Positions 13,862 to 21,076 of a DNA stretch of 21,076 nucleotides are shown piece by piece; position 1 is the first letter of the stretch, and each line of letters begins with the position of its first letter. The DNA is taken from the NCBI GenBank assembly GCA_002309765.1, contig DBXY01000032.1:1-21076 (forward strand). The letters run 5' to 3'. The stretch is from Verrucomicrobia bacterium UBA1200 (GTDB taxonomy: Bacteria > Verrucomicrobiota > Kiritimatiellia > RFP12 > UBA1067). The position numbers were made by a program, and so were the translations under genes. Below the pieces are notes generated by a model. It saw nothing but the letters and a program-made list of their open reading frames with translations. It was not told where the DNA came from and did not search any database.

Positions 13862-15100
13862 ATGGGTATGACATTAGTTGATTTGAAGGGCAAAACCGTT
13901 GGCGTGTGTGTTTCCGGCGGATTGGACTCTAAAACCATTTGCTGCGTGTTGAAGGACGCAGGCGTCAAGGTTAAGGCGTTTTCCGCAAACGTCGGCCAGC
14001 CCGACGAAAAGGACATCAACGATATCAAGAAGCGCATGGCCCCCACCGGAGTCGATACCACCATTGTGGACGTGACGAAAGAAATGGCCGACATTTGCTT
14101 CGAAACCGTCAAATGCCAGGCAATGTATGACGGCGGGTACTGGAACTCGACCGGCATCGCCCGGGCGGTCACCGTCAAGGCCCTGCTGCCGGTGATGAAG
14201 AAGGCGGGATGCACGGTTTTGGTGCACGGCGCGACCGGGCGCGGAAACGATCAGATGCGTTTTGAGCGCTATACCAACGTACTCGACCCCAATTTCGGTG
14301 TTTACGCCCCGTGGCGCGATGCTGAGCTACTGAAGAAATTCCCCGGCCGCACCCAGATGGTGGAGTTCCTCGCCACCCGCGGAATCGTCGCCTTTGTCGG
14401 CACCAAGAAAAAGTACTCCACCGACGCCAACCTTGCCGGACTTTCCCACGAAGCCGAGGATCTGGAGAGCATGGAGACTTCGATGCGTATCGTCAAGCCC
14501 ACCATGGGCGTGTGGCCGGACAAAGCCCCGAACAAAATCGAGAAAGTCACCCTGTCGTTCGCTAAAGGCCGCTGCGTGGCGGTCAACGGCAAAAAGATGT
14601 CGCCTTACGAGGTGATGCTCGCGGCAAACGAAATCGGCGGCCGCAACGGCATCGGCATGAAACACGCGCTGGAGAACCGTATCATCGGCACCAAGAGCCG
14701 CGGCGTTTACGAGGCTCCCGGCATGGAGGTGCTGGGCTGGGGCCTGAAATACATCTACGAAGGCGTGATGGACCGCCGTTCCGCGCTGCTCTTCCAGCAG
14801 CTATCGAAACTCGTGTCCGACCAGATTTACGACGGCCGTTGGTTCGACCCCGCCACCCAAGCGGCGCGCGCCGCCATTCAGGTCTGGGCCGACAAGGCTA
14901 CTGCGGATATTACCCTCGGCCTGTATAAGGGCAACATTTTCTTCGAGTCGCTGACCGGTCTCAAGTCCACCATTTACAACGAGGCCGACAGCTCGATGGA
15001 AGCCTCCAACGGACTTAACCCGCACAGCTCTCAGGGTTTCGCCGAAATCCAGTCCGTGGAAGCCAAGATGCTGGCCAAGGCGAAGCAAATCAAATGTTAA
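13862..15100 (+). CDS. argG: Argininosuccinate synthase
   Basis: The product is 412 residues. It joins citrulline and aspartate with ATP in the penultimate step of arginine synthesis, in the cytoplasm. The ATP pyrophosphatase P-loop is SGGLDS (18-23). Further blocks are GATGRGNDQMRFE (citrulline/aspartate site) and YSTDANLAGLSHEAEDLE, which resembles the longer E. coli-type ArgG. Length is within the family range, or slightly shorter than E. coli. The start was placed at 13862 because AGGAG stands 8 nt upstream; the frame extends further but lacks a site. No argH, argF or argJ is adjacent. It is the first gene of a unit with a TatD hydrolase and a histidine kinase. Confidence 0.95.
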   Translation: MGMTLVDLKGKTVGVCVSGGLDSKTICCVLKDAGVKVKAFSANVGQPDEKDINDIKKRMAPTGVDTTIVDVTKEMADICFETVKCQAMYDGGYWNSTGIARAVTVKALLPVMKKAGCTVLVHGATGRGNDQMRFERYTNVLDPNFGVYAPWRDAELLKKFPGRTQMVEFLATRGIVAFVGTKKKYSTDANLAGLSHEAEDLESMETSMRIVKPTMGVWPDKAPNKIEKVTLSFAKGRCVAVNGKKMSPYEVMLAANEIGGRNGIGMKHALENRIIGTKSRGVYEAPGMEVLGWGLKYIYEGVMDRRSALLFQQLSKLVSDQIYDGRWFDPATQAARAAIQVWADKATADITLGLYKGNIFFESLTGLKSTIYNEADSSMEASNGLNPHSSQGFAEIQSVEAKMLAKAKQIKC

Positions 15101-15109
15101 CCGTCGGCG

Positions 15110-15898
15110 ATGTTTGACGCCCACGCACATCTGCAAGACCAAAAGCTGTTGCCCCGGCTGCGCGCCGTCCTTGATAGCGCGGTTGACGCCGGGGTGACCG
15201 CCGTGTGCTGTTGCGGAACCGGTTGCGACGATTGGGAAGCGCTGGCCGGTTTGTGCCGCATCGTATCCAAACCGGTGCTGGTTCCCGCGTTCGGCGTCCA
15301 TCCCTGGTACTGTCTAAACCAGCCGGACGATTGGCTGGAGCGGCTGGAACGGATGTTCTACCGTTTTCCAGCCGCCGCGCTTGGCGAAGCGGGTGTGGAC
15401 GGCTTGAAGCGCGACATACCTATGTCACGCCAGCGGATTTGCTTGGAGTTGCAACTGGATCTGGCGGTGCGGCTCAAACTGCCGGTAGTGCTTCACGGGG
15501 CGAGAGCGTGGGATGAACTGTTGGACGTTCTGACCCCTTACGTCCGCAATCTTCCGGCGGCGGTGCTGCACGGGTTCGGCGGCTCACGGGAACAGTTCGC
15601 TAAATTTTCGCAAATCGGGTGCTACTTCTCGCTAGGCGGCGCGGTTTGCAACCCGCAAGCAAAAAAAGTCCGCGCCATTGTGGCGGAGATTCCGGATTCG
15701 CAACTGTTGATCGAAACCGACGCGCCAGACCTGCTCCCCTACGGCGGCAAAGCGCTTGATTCCGATGCCAGCGGAAGACCGATTAACCAACCATCCAACC
15801 TCGGCGTGGTGGCGGAAACCATCGCCTCGCTGCGCGGGATTTCATTTGACGCGCTGAACGATTTAACCGCCGCCAACGCCCGACGGGTTTTCATGTGA
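15110..15898 (+). CDS. TatD-family metal-dependent hydrolase
   Basis: The product is 262 residues with the TIM-barrel amidohydrolase pattern of TatD: HAH (H5, H7), E93 in GEAGVDG, H129 in VVLHG, H154 in VLHGFGG and D204 in IETDAPD. All expected metal ligands are present, so a functional enzyme is likely. Family members act as 3'-5' DNases/RNases or D-aminoacyl-tRNA deacylases in quality control. It starts 9 nt after argG without a strong ribosome-binding site. A cysteine run (CCCGTGC, residues 33-39) in the second strand is unusual but lies outside the metal site. Confidence 0.92.
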   Translation: MFDAHAHLQDQKLLPRLRAVLDSAVDAGVTAVCCCGTGCDDWEALAGLCRIVSKPVLVPAFGVHPWYCLNQPDDWLERLERMFYRFPAAALGEAGVDGLKRDIPMSRQRICLELQLDLAVRLKLPVVLHGARAWDELLDVLTPYVRNLPAAVLHGFGGSREQFAKFSQIGCYFSLGGAVCNPQAKKVRAIVAEIPDSQLLIETDAPDLLPYGGKALDSDASGRPINQPSNLGVVAETIASLRGISFDALNDLTAANARRVFM

Positions 15899-15913
15899 TC
15901 CGGGAGAAACATT

Positions 15914-17506
15914 ATGCCCAACCGCCAATTTGAGCACACCATACGGATCAACCTGAGCAAAACCGCCGCACTGTCCGGCATACCTGGTTCTACAGCCGGC
16001 GACACCAACGCCACACCGCGATCATGGCGACACCAGGCCGGAGCGCGCGACACTAATTTTTACAAACTGCTGGAAAGCGTTTACGACGCCGTGCTGATCA
16101 CCACCCGTGACGGGAGAATTCTGGACTGCAACGAACGCGCCTGTTCGTTTTTCCGCACCGAAATCAGCACCTTGGCCGGGAGTAACATAATCTCGCTTAT
16201 TTCCGGTGCCACGCCGGAGCTGATCAAGACCTTCAACAAGAATCTGGAATGCGACAAATACACGCTGGTGGAAGCGCGGTGCAAACGTTACGACGGCACC
16301 TCGTTCCCTGGCGAAATCGCGGTAAACAAAGTGGATCTGGACGATCAGGGGGAACTTTGCTTTTTGGTACGTGACATCACCATCCGCACAAACGCCCTGA
16401 ACGAACTTAAAGCCGCGATGGAAAGGTTGCAGGCGCATGACCGGGCCAGAATGGAGTTCGTCTCCAATGTTTCGCACGAACTCCGTACCCCGCTCACCTC
16501 AATGATTTACGCCGTAACCAACATGCTGCGCGGCGTGGTCGGGCCAATGCCGGAAAAAGCTGTCAGCTACCTGGAGCGTCTGCAATCCGATTGCAACCGG
16601 ATGCTCTCCACCGTCAATGACATTCTCGACCTGAGGCAGATCGAAAACAAAAGTCTGGTGTTGACGAAATCCGTAATCCCAATCGGGATGATAGTTTATG
16701 ACGCGGCGGAGTCGCTGCGGGTACAAGCCGACGCCAAAGACATCAGAATCAACATGGATCTGCCTTCGCGGGAACTTTTTTCCAGCTGCGACCCGACCAA
16801 AATGGTGAGAGTGATGATCAACATCATCGGCAACGCCATAAAATTCACGCCGTCCGGGGGGAAGATTTCCGTCAGCATCATGCAACACCCCAAACACCCG
16901 AAACAACTGCAGATTGCGGTCTGCGACAACGGGCCGGGCATCCCCCAGGAGGCGTTGCACAAAATCTCCCAGCGTTATTTCCGCGTTGGCGACCATGCCA
17001 ACGGTTCCGGGCTTGGGCTGGCTATCTCCCGCGAAATTATCGAGTTGCACGGCGGGTCAATGAGTTTCGCCAGCCCGGTGCCGGACACCGACTGCGGCAC
17101 CGCAGTTTACGTCACCCTGCCGCTGGCGACCAAACCGCTGGTAGTCACCTACTCCGCCAACGAAGAGATGCGCGAAGTACTCCACAGCCATCTGGAAAGC
17201 CGCGGTTACCGCCAGCTGGCGGCTACCGACAGTCGGCACATTTTGGAAAGCTGCATCGAAAAACTGCCGTCGGTGCTGATTATCGACCGCCGCAATGCCG
17301 GTTTCAAGGTTGGTGACCTGATAATGCAAATTCGTGAAAACCTTCGGACGAAACGCCTTCCGGTGATTGAGATCGGCGACCAGGATTTAAGCCGCAACGA
17401 AATCCAGCTCTTCCGCAATTTTTCGGTGTTCTACCTCCAATTGCCGTGGAGTCCGGAACAGTTCGCCCACAACATGGCGCTGGCGGTACTGGGCAAACTG
17501 CGATGA
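15914..17506 (+). CDS. Soluble PAS sensor histidine kinase with a degenerate C-terminal receiver domain
   Basis: The product is 530 residues without any transmembrane segment, so a cytoplasmic sensor is expected. In order it has a poorly conserved N-terminus (1-45) and a PAS domain (about 48-155, ending FLVRDITIR). A short linker helix leads to a HisKA domain with the phospho-accepting H188 in SHELRTPL, then an ATPase domain with GNAIKFTP (N307), DNGPGIP (338-344) and GSGLGLA (364-370). From about 408 a CheY-like fold is suggested: a candidate phospho-acceptor D458 (VLIID) is kept. The acidic pair after the first strand is replaced (VVTYSANEE) and the conserved lysine is Leu (YLQLPW). The receiver is therefore probably not phosphorylated normally. 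GGGAG lies 8 nt before the ATG. No response regulator is adjacent, so the partner is unknown. Confidence 0.92.
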   Translation: MPNRQFEHTIRINLSKTAALSGIPGSTAGDTNATPRSWRHQAGARDTNFYKLLESVYDAVLITTRDGRILDCNERACSFFRTEISTLAGSNIISLISGATPELIKTFNKNLECDKYTLVEARCKRYDGTSFPGEIAVNKVDLDDQGELCFLVRDITIRTNALNELKAAMERLQAHDRARMEFVSNVSHELRTPLTSMIYAVTNMLRGVVGPMPEKAVSYLERLQSDCNRMLSTVNDILDLRQIENKSLVLTKSVIPIGMIVYDAAESLRVQADAKDIRINMDLPSRELFSSCDPTKMVRVMINIIGNAIKFTPSGGKISVSIMQHPKHPKQLQIAVCDNGPGIPQEALHKISQRYFRVGDHANGSGLGLAISREIIELHGGSMSFASPVPDTDCGTAVYVTLPLATKPLVVTYSANEEMREVLHSHLESRGYRQLAATDSRHILESCIEKLPSVLIIDRRNAGFKVGDLIMQIRENLRTKRLPVIEIGDQDLSRNEIQLFRNFSVFYLQLPWSPEQFAHNMALAVLGKLR

Positions 17507-17673
17507 CGCATCTGCGCAAAAAAAGCGTTGCGTAGAATCACGCATTTATGTTAGGTTATACGTAGATGCAATTGGGAAGCTCCCCTTACACGGCTTACCG
17601 CGCATTTCGGGAGGGACGCACTCGTTGCGCCCGGATAATGTTTTGTTAAACCTGCAGATCAAGGATACGACAC
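17507..17673 (+). promoter_or_regulatory. Leader/promoter region of the sugar cassette
   Basis: This 167-bp gap has a TTGCGT (17528-17533) like the argG -35 box, but only a weak TAGGTT 18 nt on. TGCGT-N6-ACGCA makes a 5-bp stem at 17529-17544, too weak for a confident terminator. Several further GC-rich short inverted segments (GGGAAGCTCCC near 17575; GCGC pairs around 17600-17635) could form leader structure. AAGGA lies 9 nt before the next ATG. No known riboswitch is recognised. Confidence 0.3.
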
Positions 17674-18225
17674 ATGGTTAAGAAGGATGAATACGCTAAG
17701 ACGATCGAGTACGTGCTTGACGCTTTTGCTAAGGCCGGGATTATCCTGACCGAAGACGAAAAGAAAAACATCGAGGTTGCCGACTTTGGACTGTCAGACC
17801 TCGACAACGTGGGACTGCAATTGCTGGTTTACGTCAACACCGAGCGTTGCTGCGCAAAGGAAATGGTGTTGAAGCCCTTCCAAACCTGCCCGGAACACAA
17901 ACACATGGACGGGATGGAAAACGGCGTGCCGTACACTGGGAAAGAAGAGACCTTCCGCGTACGCCGCGGTACCTGTTATCTCTACGTGGATGGAGAAGGC
18001 AAAAAAGAGGATATCAAAGCAAAGCTGCCGAACACCACGGTAACGGTCTTCCACGAAATTATTCTGCGCGAGGGTGAGCAATACACCATGCACCCTAACA
18101 CCAACCACTGGTTCCAGGCCGGTTCCGAGGGGGCAATCGTCAGCGAGTTCTCCACCAAAAGCCGCGACGAGTCGGATGTGTTCACCGATGAACGCATCAA
18201 ACGCATTCCCGAAGTGGAGGCATAA
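17674..18225 (+). CDS. D-lyxose ketol-isomerase family cupin
   Basis: The product is 183 residues, a single-domain cupin typical in size for D-lyxose isomerases. These interconvert D-lyxose and D-xylulose, and often D-mannose and D-fructose, using a divalent metal. The metal-site pattern is visible as CPEHKH (H75, H77), GKEETF (E91/E92) and MHPNTNHWFQAG (H140, H145). The GKEETFRVRRGTCYLYV block is characteristic of the family. Start ATG has AAGGA 9 nt upstream. Its last codons carry the GGAGG used by the aldolase gene 3 nt downstream, so the two are co-translated. With the aldolase and PfkB kinase it suggests an aldose to ketose to ketose-phosphate to trioses route. The natural substrate (lyxose, mannose or another aldose) is not decided by the sequence. 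Confidence 0.88.
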   Translation: MVKKDEYAKTIEYVLDAFAKAGIILTEDEKKNIEVADFGLSDLDNVGLQLLVYVNTERCCAKEMVLKPFQTCPEHKHMDGMENGVPYTGKEETFRVRRGTCYLYVDGEGKKEDIKAKLPNTTVTVFHEIILREGEQYTMHPNTNHWFQAGSEGAIVSEFSTKSRDESDVFTDERIKRIPEVEA

Positions 18226-18228
18226 CCA

Positions 18229-19080
18229 ATGCTGGTCGGGCTGAAAGAAATTCTCAAGATCGCCGAGGCGGACAAAAACGCCGTCGGCATGTTTAACGGA
18301 ACCGGGTTCGACTCCATCCGCGCCGTGATTGAGGCCGCCGAAGAACTGAACCGACCGGTGATTATCGGTCACGCCGAAGTGCACAACGTCTATAGCGACA
18401 TTTCCATCGTCGGCGCGGCGATGCTGGCTGCCGCAAAGGCGGCCAAAGTCCCGGTGTGCGTACACCTCGACCACGGCGTGACATTGGAAATGTGTTACCG
18501 GGCGCTGCGGATTGGCTTCACCGGCATCATGATCGACGCCTCGGCCTTGCCTTACGAAGAAAACCTTGCGGTGACGCGACAAGTGACCGAAGCCGCCCAT
18601 GCGATGGGCGCGGATGTGGAGGCGGAGCTGGGCAAGCTCTCCACGCCCGAAGCGGGATCAACGGATTGCGGTTCTCCGACAAAGCCAGAGGATTTCTACA
18701 CCGACCCCGACGAAGCGCGGGAATTTTGCGAGAAAACCGGTATCGACGCATTGGCGGTGGCGTTCGGAACCGCCCACGGTTTCTATAAAAGCCAACCCAA
18801 GCTGGATTTCAGCGTGGTGCGTAATTGTGCCGCGTCAACCGGCATTCCGCTGGTAATGCACGGCGGAAGCGGCGTCAGCCCCGACGGCTTCCGGCAAGCG
18901 ATTGCCGCCGGAATCCGTAAAATCAACTACTACTCCTATATGTCCAAAGCCGGATATGAGGCGGCGGCCAGATGCATCGCCGCCGGGTCGACCAAGTACC
19001 TGCATGATGTCGAATTCGCCGCTTATCAGGCGATGAAGGAAGACGCCAAACAGGCCATCCGGATGTTTTCAGGAGAATAG
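18229..19080 (+). CDS. Class II fructose-bisphosphate/tagatose-bisphosphate-type aldolase
   Basis: The product is 283 residues, a zinc-dependent TIM-barrel aldolase. Landmarks are VHLDHG (D81 as proton donor, H82 as zinc ligand), VEAELG (130-135), AFGTAHG (H183), MHGGSG (H211) and INYYS, which aligns with the phosphate/cation loop that usually reads KINIDT. The double tyrosine in place of the NID part is unusual and may shift substrate preference away from fructose 1,6-bisphosphate. GGAGG lies 8 nt upstream. Position directly after a ketol isomerase and before a sugar kinase fits cleavage of a ketose phosphate into DHAP plus an aldehyde. Candidates are fructose-1-phosphate or -1,6-bisphosphate, tagatose bisphosphate, or xylulose-1-phosphate. 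Confidence 0.88.
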   Translation: MLVGLKEILKIAEADKNAVGMFNGTGFDSIRAVIEAAEELNRPVIIGHAEVHNVYSDISIVGAAMLAAAKAAKVPVCVHLDHGVTLEMCYRALRIGFTGIMIDASALPYEENLAVTRQVTEAAHAMGADVEAELGKLSTPEAGSTDCGSPTKPEDFYTDPDEAREFCEKTGIDALAVAFGTAHGFYKSQPKLDFSVVRNCAASTGIPLVMHGGSGVSPDGFRQAIAAGIRKINYYSYMSKAGYEAAARCIAAGSTKYLHDVEFAAYQAMKEDAKQAIRMFSGE

Positions 19081-19151
19081 CGCAAAGGACCCTCGGCAAA
19101 CGGCAACGCACCAGACGGGAATGGAGCTAACACCAAAACAAGGAGCTGACA

Positions 19152-20165
19152 ATGAACCGGATAACATTCGCCGGAAACATTCTGAACGACGTCATTAAAA
19201 TCATCCCCGCCTGGCCGGACAAAGGGATGCTGGTGCCGATTACCTCACTCAGCCGCGCCGTTGGCGGATCGGTCTGCAACACCTCCATCGACCTAAAAAC
19301 CCTTGACCCGGCACTTGACGTGCGCGCACTGGGGAAAGTTGGCGATGACGATGCCGGCGAGTTCGCCACCGCTTTTATGAAAAACAAAGGGGTTGACGTT
19401 TCGCGCATCGTCCGTGTGGCTGGCGTTCCTACCTCGTTTACCGATGTGATGACCATTGCCGCCACCGGTGAACGCACCTTTTTCAATATGCACGGCGCAG
19501 ATTCATCACTATCGCCGGAAGATGTGGATGCCGCATCGCTTGACTGCGACATCTTCCACCTCGGTTACCTGCTGTTGCTCGACAGTCTTGACGCCCCGGA
19601 CGAAAAGTTCGGGACCCAGGCGGCGCGGCTGCTCGCCCACTTGCAAGCATCGGGAATCAAAACCTCAGTGGACATCGTCAGCGAAAAATCCGACCGCTTC
19701 GAGAAAATCGTCCGCCCCGCGCTCCGATATTGTGATTATGTGATCATCAATGAATTTGAAGCAGCGAACGCTACCGGGTTGCCTGCGACCGACTCGCGGG
19801 GCCGTGTCACTACGGCAACAATGCGGGCCATGGCGGAAGCTTTGATCAGCTTAGGCGTACGCGAACGTGCCGTAATCCACAGCCCCGAATTAAGCGCTTC
19901 AATTGACCGGGACGGGAATTTCACCGCCGTGCCATCACTCGATCTGCCTGCGGAGTGGATCAAAGGTTCTGTAGGTGCCGGCGATGCCTTCTGCGCCGGA
20001 ACGTTGTACGCGATAATGAAAGGCATGGATGCCGACACCAGTCTGCGCCTAGCCTCCTGTGCCGCCGCCTGCAACCTAGCGGCCTACGATTCCGTAAGCG
20101 GCGCAAAGCCGCTTACAGAAACCATCGCCCTAGAAACGCGCTTCAAGCGGAAAAGCCAGGGCTAG
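19152..20165 (+). CDS. PfkB-family sugar kinase
   Basis: The product is 337 residues, a ribokinase-like fold. The N-terminal sugar-binding region carries the glycine pair (GGSVCNTSIDL, from 38) and GKVGDDDAGEF. NEFE (200-203) matches the NXXE metal/phosphate motif, and GSVGAGDAFCAG (272-283) holds the anion hole and catalytic base D278. The family covers fructokinases, ribokinases, 1-phosphofructokinases and 2-keto-3-deoxygluconate kinases. The substrate cannot be told from sequence, but context favours a ketose made by the upstream isomerase. AGGAG is 7 nt before the ATG. It is separated from the aldolase by 71 bp with no obvious terminator. Confidence 0.9.
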   Translation: MNRITFAGNILNDVIKIIPAWPDKGMLVPITSLSRAVGGSVCNTSIDLKTLDPALDVRALGKVGDDDAGEFATAFMKNKGVDVSRIVRVAGVPTSFTDVMTIAATGERTFFNMHGADSSLSPEDVDAASLDCDIFHLGYLLLLDSLDAPDEKFGTQAARLLAHLQASGIKTSVDIVSEKSDRFEKIVRPALRYCDYVIINEFEAANATGLPATDSRGRVTTATMRAMAEALISLGVRERAVIHSPELSASIDRDGNFTAVPSLDLPAEWIKGSVGAGDAFCAGTLYAIMKGMDADTSLRLASCAAACNLAAYDSVSGAKPLTETIALETRFKRKSQG

Positions 20166-20257
20166 CAAATAGTACAAAACAGATTTCTGGTGTTTTTACC
20201 AGTGTTGGACAATTTATATTGTTGCAACACATTGCGCTTTTATTCGATACCGAAAAG

Positions 20258-20266
20258 TGTTATAGT
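20258..20266 (+). promoter_or_regulatory. Extended -10 promoter of the structured RNA
   Basis: TGT followed by TATAGT gives an extended -10 element, which can work without a good -35. The only -35-like hexamer at 17 bp is TTTTAT. The predicted start is near 20273, just before the first hairpin of the RNA. Confidence 0.45.
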
Positions 20267-20272
20267 CTTTCT

Positions 20273-20510
20273 TGTTGATTGGAGGACCAATCGACATATT
20301 GTTCGAGAACTGATTGGCGGTGTGCCGCTTACTCCACCCCCGGGCAACAGATTCAATTTGCACCACTGCAAAGCAGTCGCCGCGAGAAATTGTAGGAAAG
20401 TTTCAAATGGACGACACTTGGCAGAGCAAGCGCAAACGCGCTGCCTCTCCTTCGTGTTTCCATTTAGGCATTCCTACAGCCTCTCGCGGGACACGAAAGA
20501 GAGGCTTTTT
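20273..20510 (+). ncRNA. Candidate structured RNA of about 238 nt (class unknown)
   Basis: A 405-bp gap lies between pfkB and the NYN gene. Within it, nested complementary segments form one long rod: 20380-20387 with 20482-20489 (8 bp), 20391-20398 with 20471-20478 (8 bp), 20405-20410 with 20460-20465 (6 bp), 20414-20417 with 20454-20457, 20420-20424 with 20441-20445, and 20430-20432 with 20437-20439 around a CAAA loop. The helices are separated by internal loops. At the 5' end TTGATTGG-AGGA-CCAATCGA (20275-20294) makes an 8-bp hairpin with an AGGA loop. A second GATTGG (20312-20317) could compete for the same CCAATC. The rod with internal bulges recalls 6S RNA in outline, but conserved 6S sequence is not recognised. 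It shows no features of tmRNA, RNase P RNA or SRP RNA. It could be an independent small RNA or an attenuator leader. Confidence 0.6.
20478..20510 (+). terminator. Intrinsic terminator
   Basis: AGCCTCTC (20478-20485) and GAGAGGCT (20499-20506) form an 8-bp stem with a 13-nt loop, running directly into a T tract (20506-20510). The 5' arm overlaps the last base of one rod helix and four bases of the outer helix of the structured RNA. The rod's outer helix and the terminator therefore exclude each other. Confidence 0.8.
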
Positions 20511-20570
20511 CATAACTGCGACTCACACTAAACCGCTTGACGGTAATGCAGAACAAAAAAGGAACGTATT

Positions 20571-21076
20571 ATGCACGAACAGAAAGAAATGAGGCTTGCC
20601 GTTTTAGTTGACGCAGACAATACGTCGAAAGACAATTTCGGGGCAATAATCGACGAAGTGGTAAAATACGGTATCCCAACCATTAAACACGCATACGGAG
20701 ACTGGGAAAAATTAAAAGGCTGGAAAGACATATTGCTTGATACCGGCACCGTTCCGGTTCAGCAATATGCCTACACTGCAGGAAAAAACGCGACCGATGC
20801 CGCAATGATAATCGAAGCAATGGATATACTCCACGCCGGTAACACCGACGGTTTTGTGTTGGTGTCCAGCGATAGCGATTTCACGCCATTGGCACTTCGT
20901 CTTCGCGAATCTGGGAAGAAGGTATTTGGAATTGGCGAAAAGAAGACACCCAAACCGTTTGTAAAGGCTTGCGATAAATTCATTTATGTCGAAATATTAA
21001 ACGGTACACCAATCGACAAACCTACTGATGACGTAACATCCAAGCCAGACACAACAACCAATCAAGCAGCCAAGGC
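20571..21076 (+). CDS. NYN/LabA-like PIN-fold protein, 3' end cut by the window
   Basis: An ATG with AAGGA 7 nt upstream opens a frame of 168 complete codons that runs off the edge. The domain fits the NYN (LabA/DUF88, limkain-type) PIN-like nuclease family. It has LVDADN (12-17) with the first acidic residues, AYGDW (about 43-47), GKNATDAAMIIEAMDIL (about 71-87) and VSSDSDFTPL (about 98-107), giving the set of aspartates expected for a metal-dependent RNase site. After about residue 148 the chain becomes Thr/Asp/Pro-rich, a linker probably leading to another domain (OST-HTH/LOTUS in many relatives), unseen here. The gene lies 60 nt after the terminator of a structured RNA. A link between RNA and nuclease is possible but unproven. 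Confidence 0.85.
   Translation, partial: MHEQKEMRLAVLVDADNTSKDNFGAIIDEVVKYGIPTIKHAYGDWEKLKGWKDILLDTGTVPVQQYAYTAGKNATDAAMIIEAMDILHAGNTDGFVLVSSDSDFTPLALRLRESGKKVFGIGEKKTPKPFVKACDKFIYVEILNGTPIDKPTDDVTSKPDTTTNQAAK

Noticed and set aside
17794..18600. 268-codon minus-strand ORF across the isomerase and aldolase
   Set aside because: It spans two coupled real genes on the opposite strand and shows no domain of its own.
20166..20215. CTGGT/ACCAG hairpin shortly after pfkB as a terminator
   Set aside because: The stem is only 5 bp and no T tract follows; the T run is in the loop. Kept as unannotated sequence.
20273..20510. Retron msr-msd RNA
   Set aside because: A long hairpin is present, but no reverse transcriptase follows in the visible sequence and no flanking a1/a2 arrangement with a priming G was found.
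20273..20510. tmRNA, RNase P RNA or SRP RNA
   Set aside because: None of the conserved ends or core motifs of these RNAs could be recognised on this strand.

Overview
The window looks like a chromosomal stretch of an anaerobic or fermentative bacterium of the PVC superphylum, most like Lentisphaerota or Kiritimatiellota. This is an inference from gene content: many short RHS-core genes, a DUF1080 protein, an oligogalacturonate-lyase-like secreted propeller and an AhbD-type radical SAM enzyme. No rRNA or other decisive taxonomic marker is present. No phage, transposase, CRISPR array or tRNA was seen.

Region A (1-6621, minus strand, visibly AT-richer than the rest) is a dense chain of coupled genes in which short RHS-core genes alternate with secreted or membrane-anchored proteins of unknown function. 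In transcription order it holds a 37-codon ORF, a secreted protein (A1), RHS gene 2, a paralogous secreted protein (A2), RHS gene 1, a membrane-anchored protein (B1), its paralogue (B2), and the start of a third RHS gene running off the left edge. The two complete RHS genes share a 183-bp, about 65% GC core with only 4 differences. That identity stops abruptly at the codons of the DPLG boundary and is followed by unrelated C-terminal tips. This has the look of a polymorphic-toxin or variable-tip cassette array. It is the most interesting part of the window.

Region B (6802-13640, minus strand) is a tight seven-gene unit with gaps of 3-12 nt. The order is rseP-type site-2 protease, phosphomannomutase/phosphoglucomutase, an orphan ABC ATPase, a small lipoprotein, a DUF1080 secreted protein, an AhbD-like radical SAM/SPASM enzyme, and a secreted oligogalacturonate-lyase-like propeller. 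It mixes envelope and hexose-phosphate housekeeping with secreted carbohydrate-related proteins.

Region C (13641-17506, plus strand) is divergent from B. It has a good sigma70-like promoter, a leader hairpin, then argG, a TatD-family hydrolase and a soluble PAS histidine kinase ending in a degenerate receiver-like domain.

Region D (17674-20165, plus strand) is a sugar cassette: a D-lyxose-ketol-isomerase-type cupin, a class II aldolase and a PfkB sugar kinase. Together they could isomerise an aldose to a ketose, phosphorylate it and cleave it.

Region E (20166-21076, plus strand) has a 405-bp gap without a protein gene. It contains an extended -10 promoter, a strongly structured RNA (a rod of nested helices) and an intrinsic terminator whose 5' arm overlaps the rod's outer helix. 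A NYN-domain (putative RNase) gene follows and is cut by the right edge.
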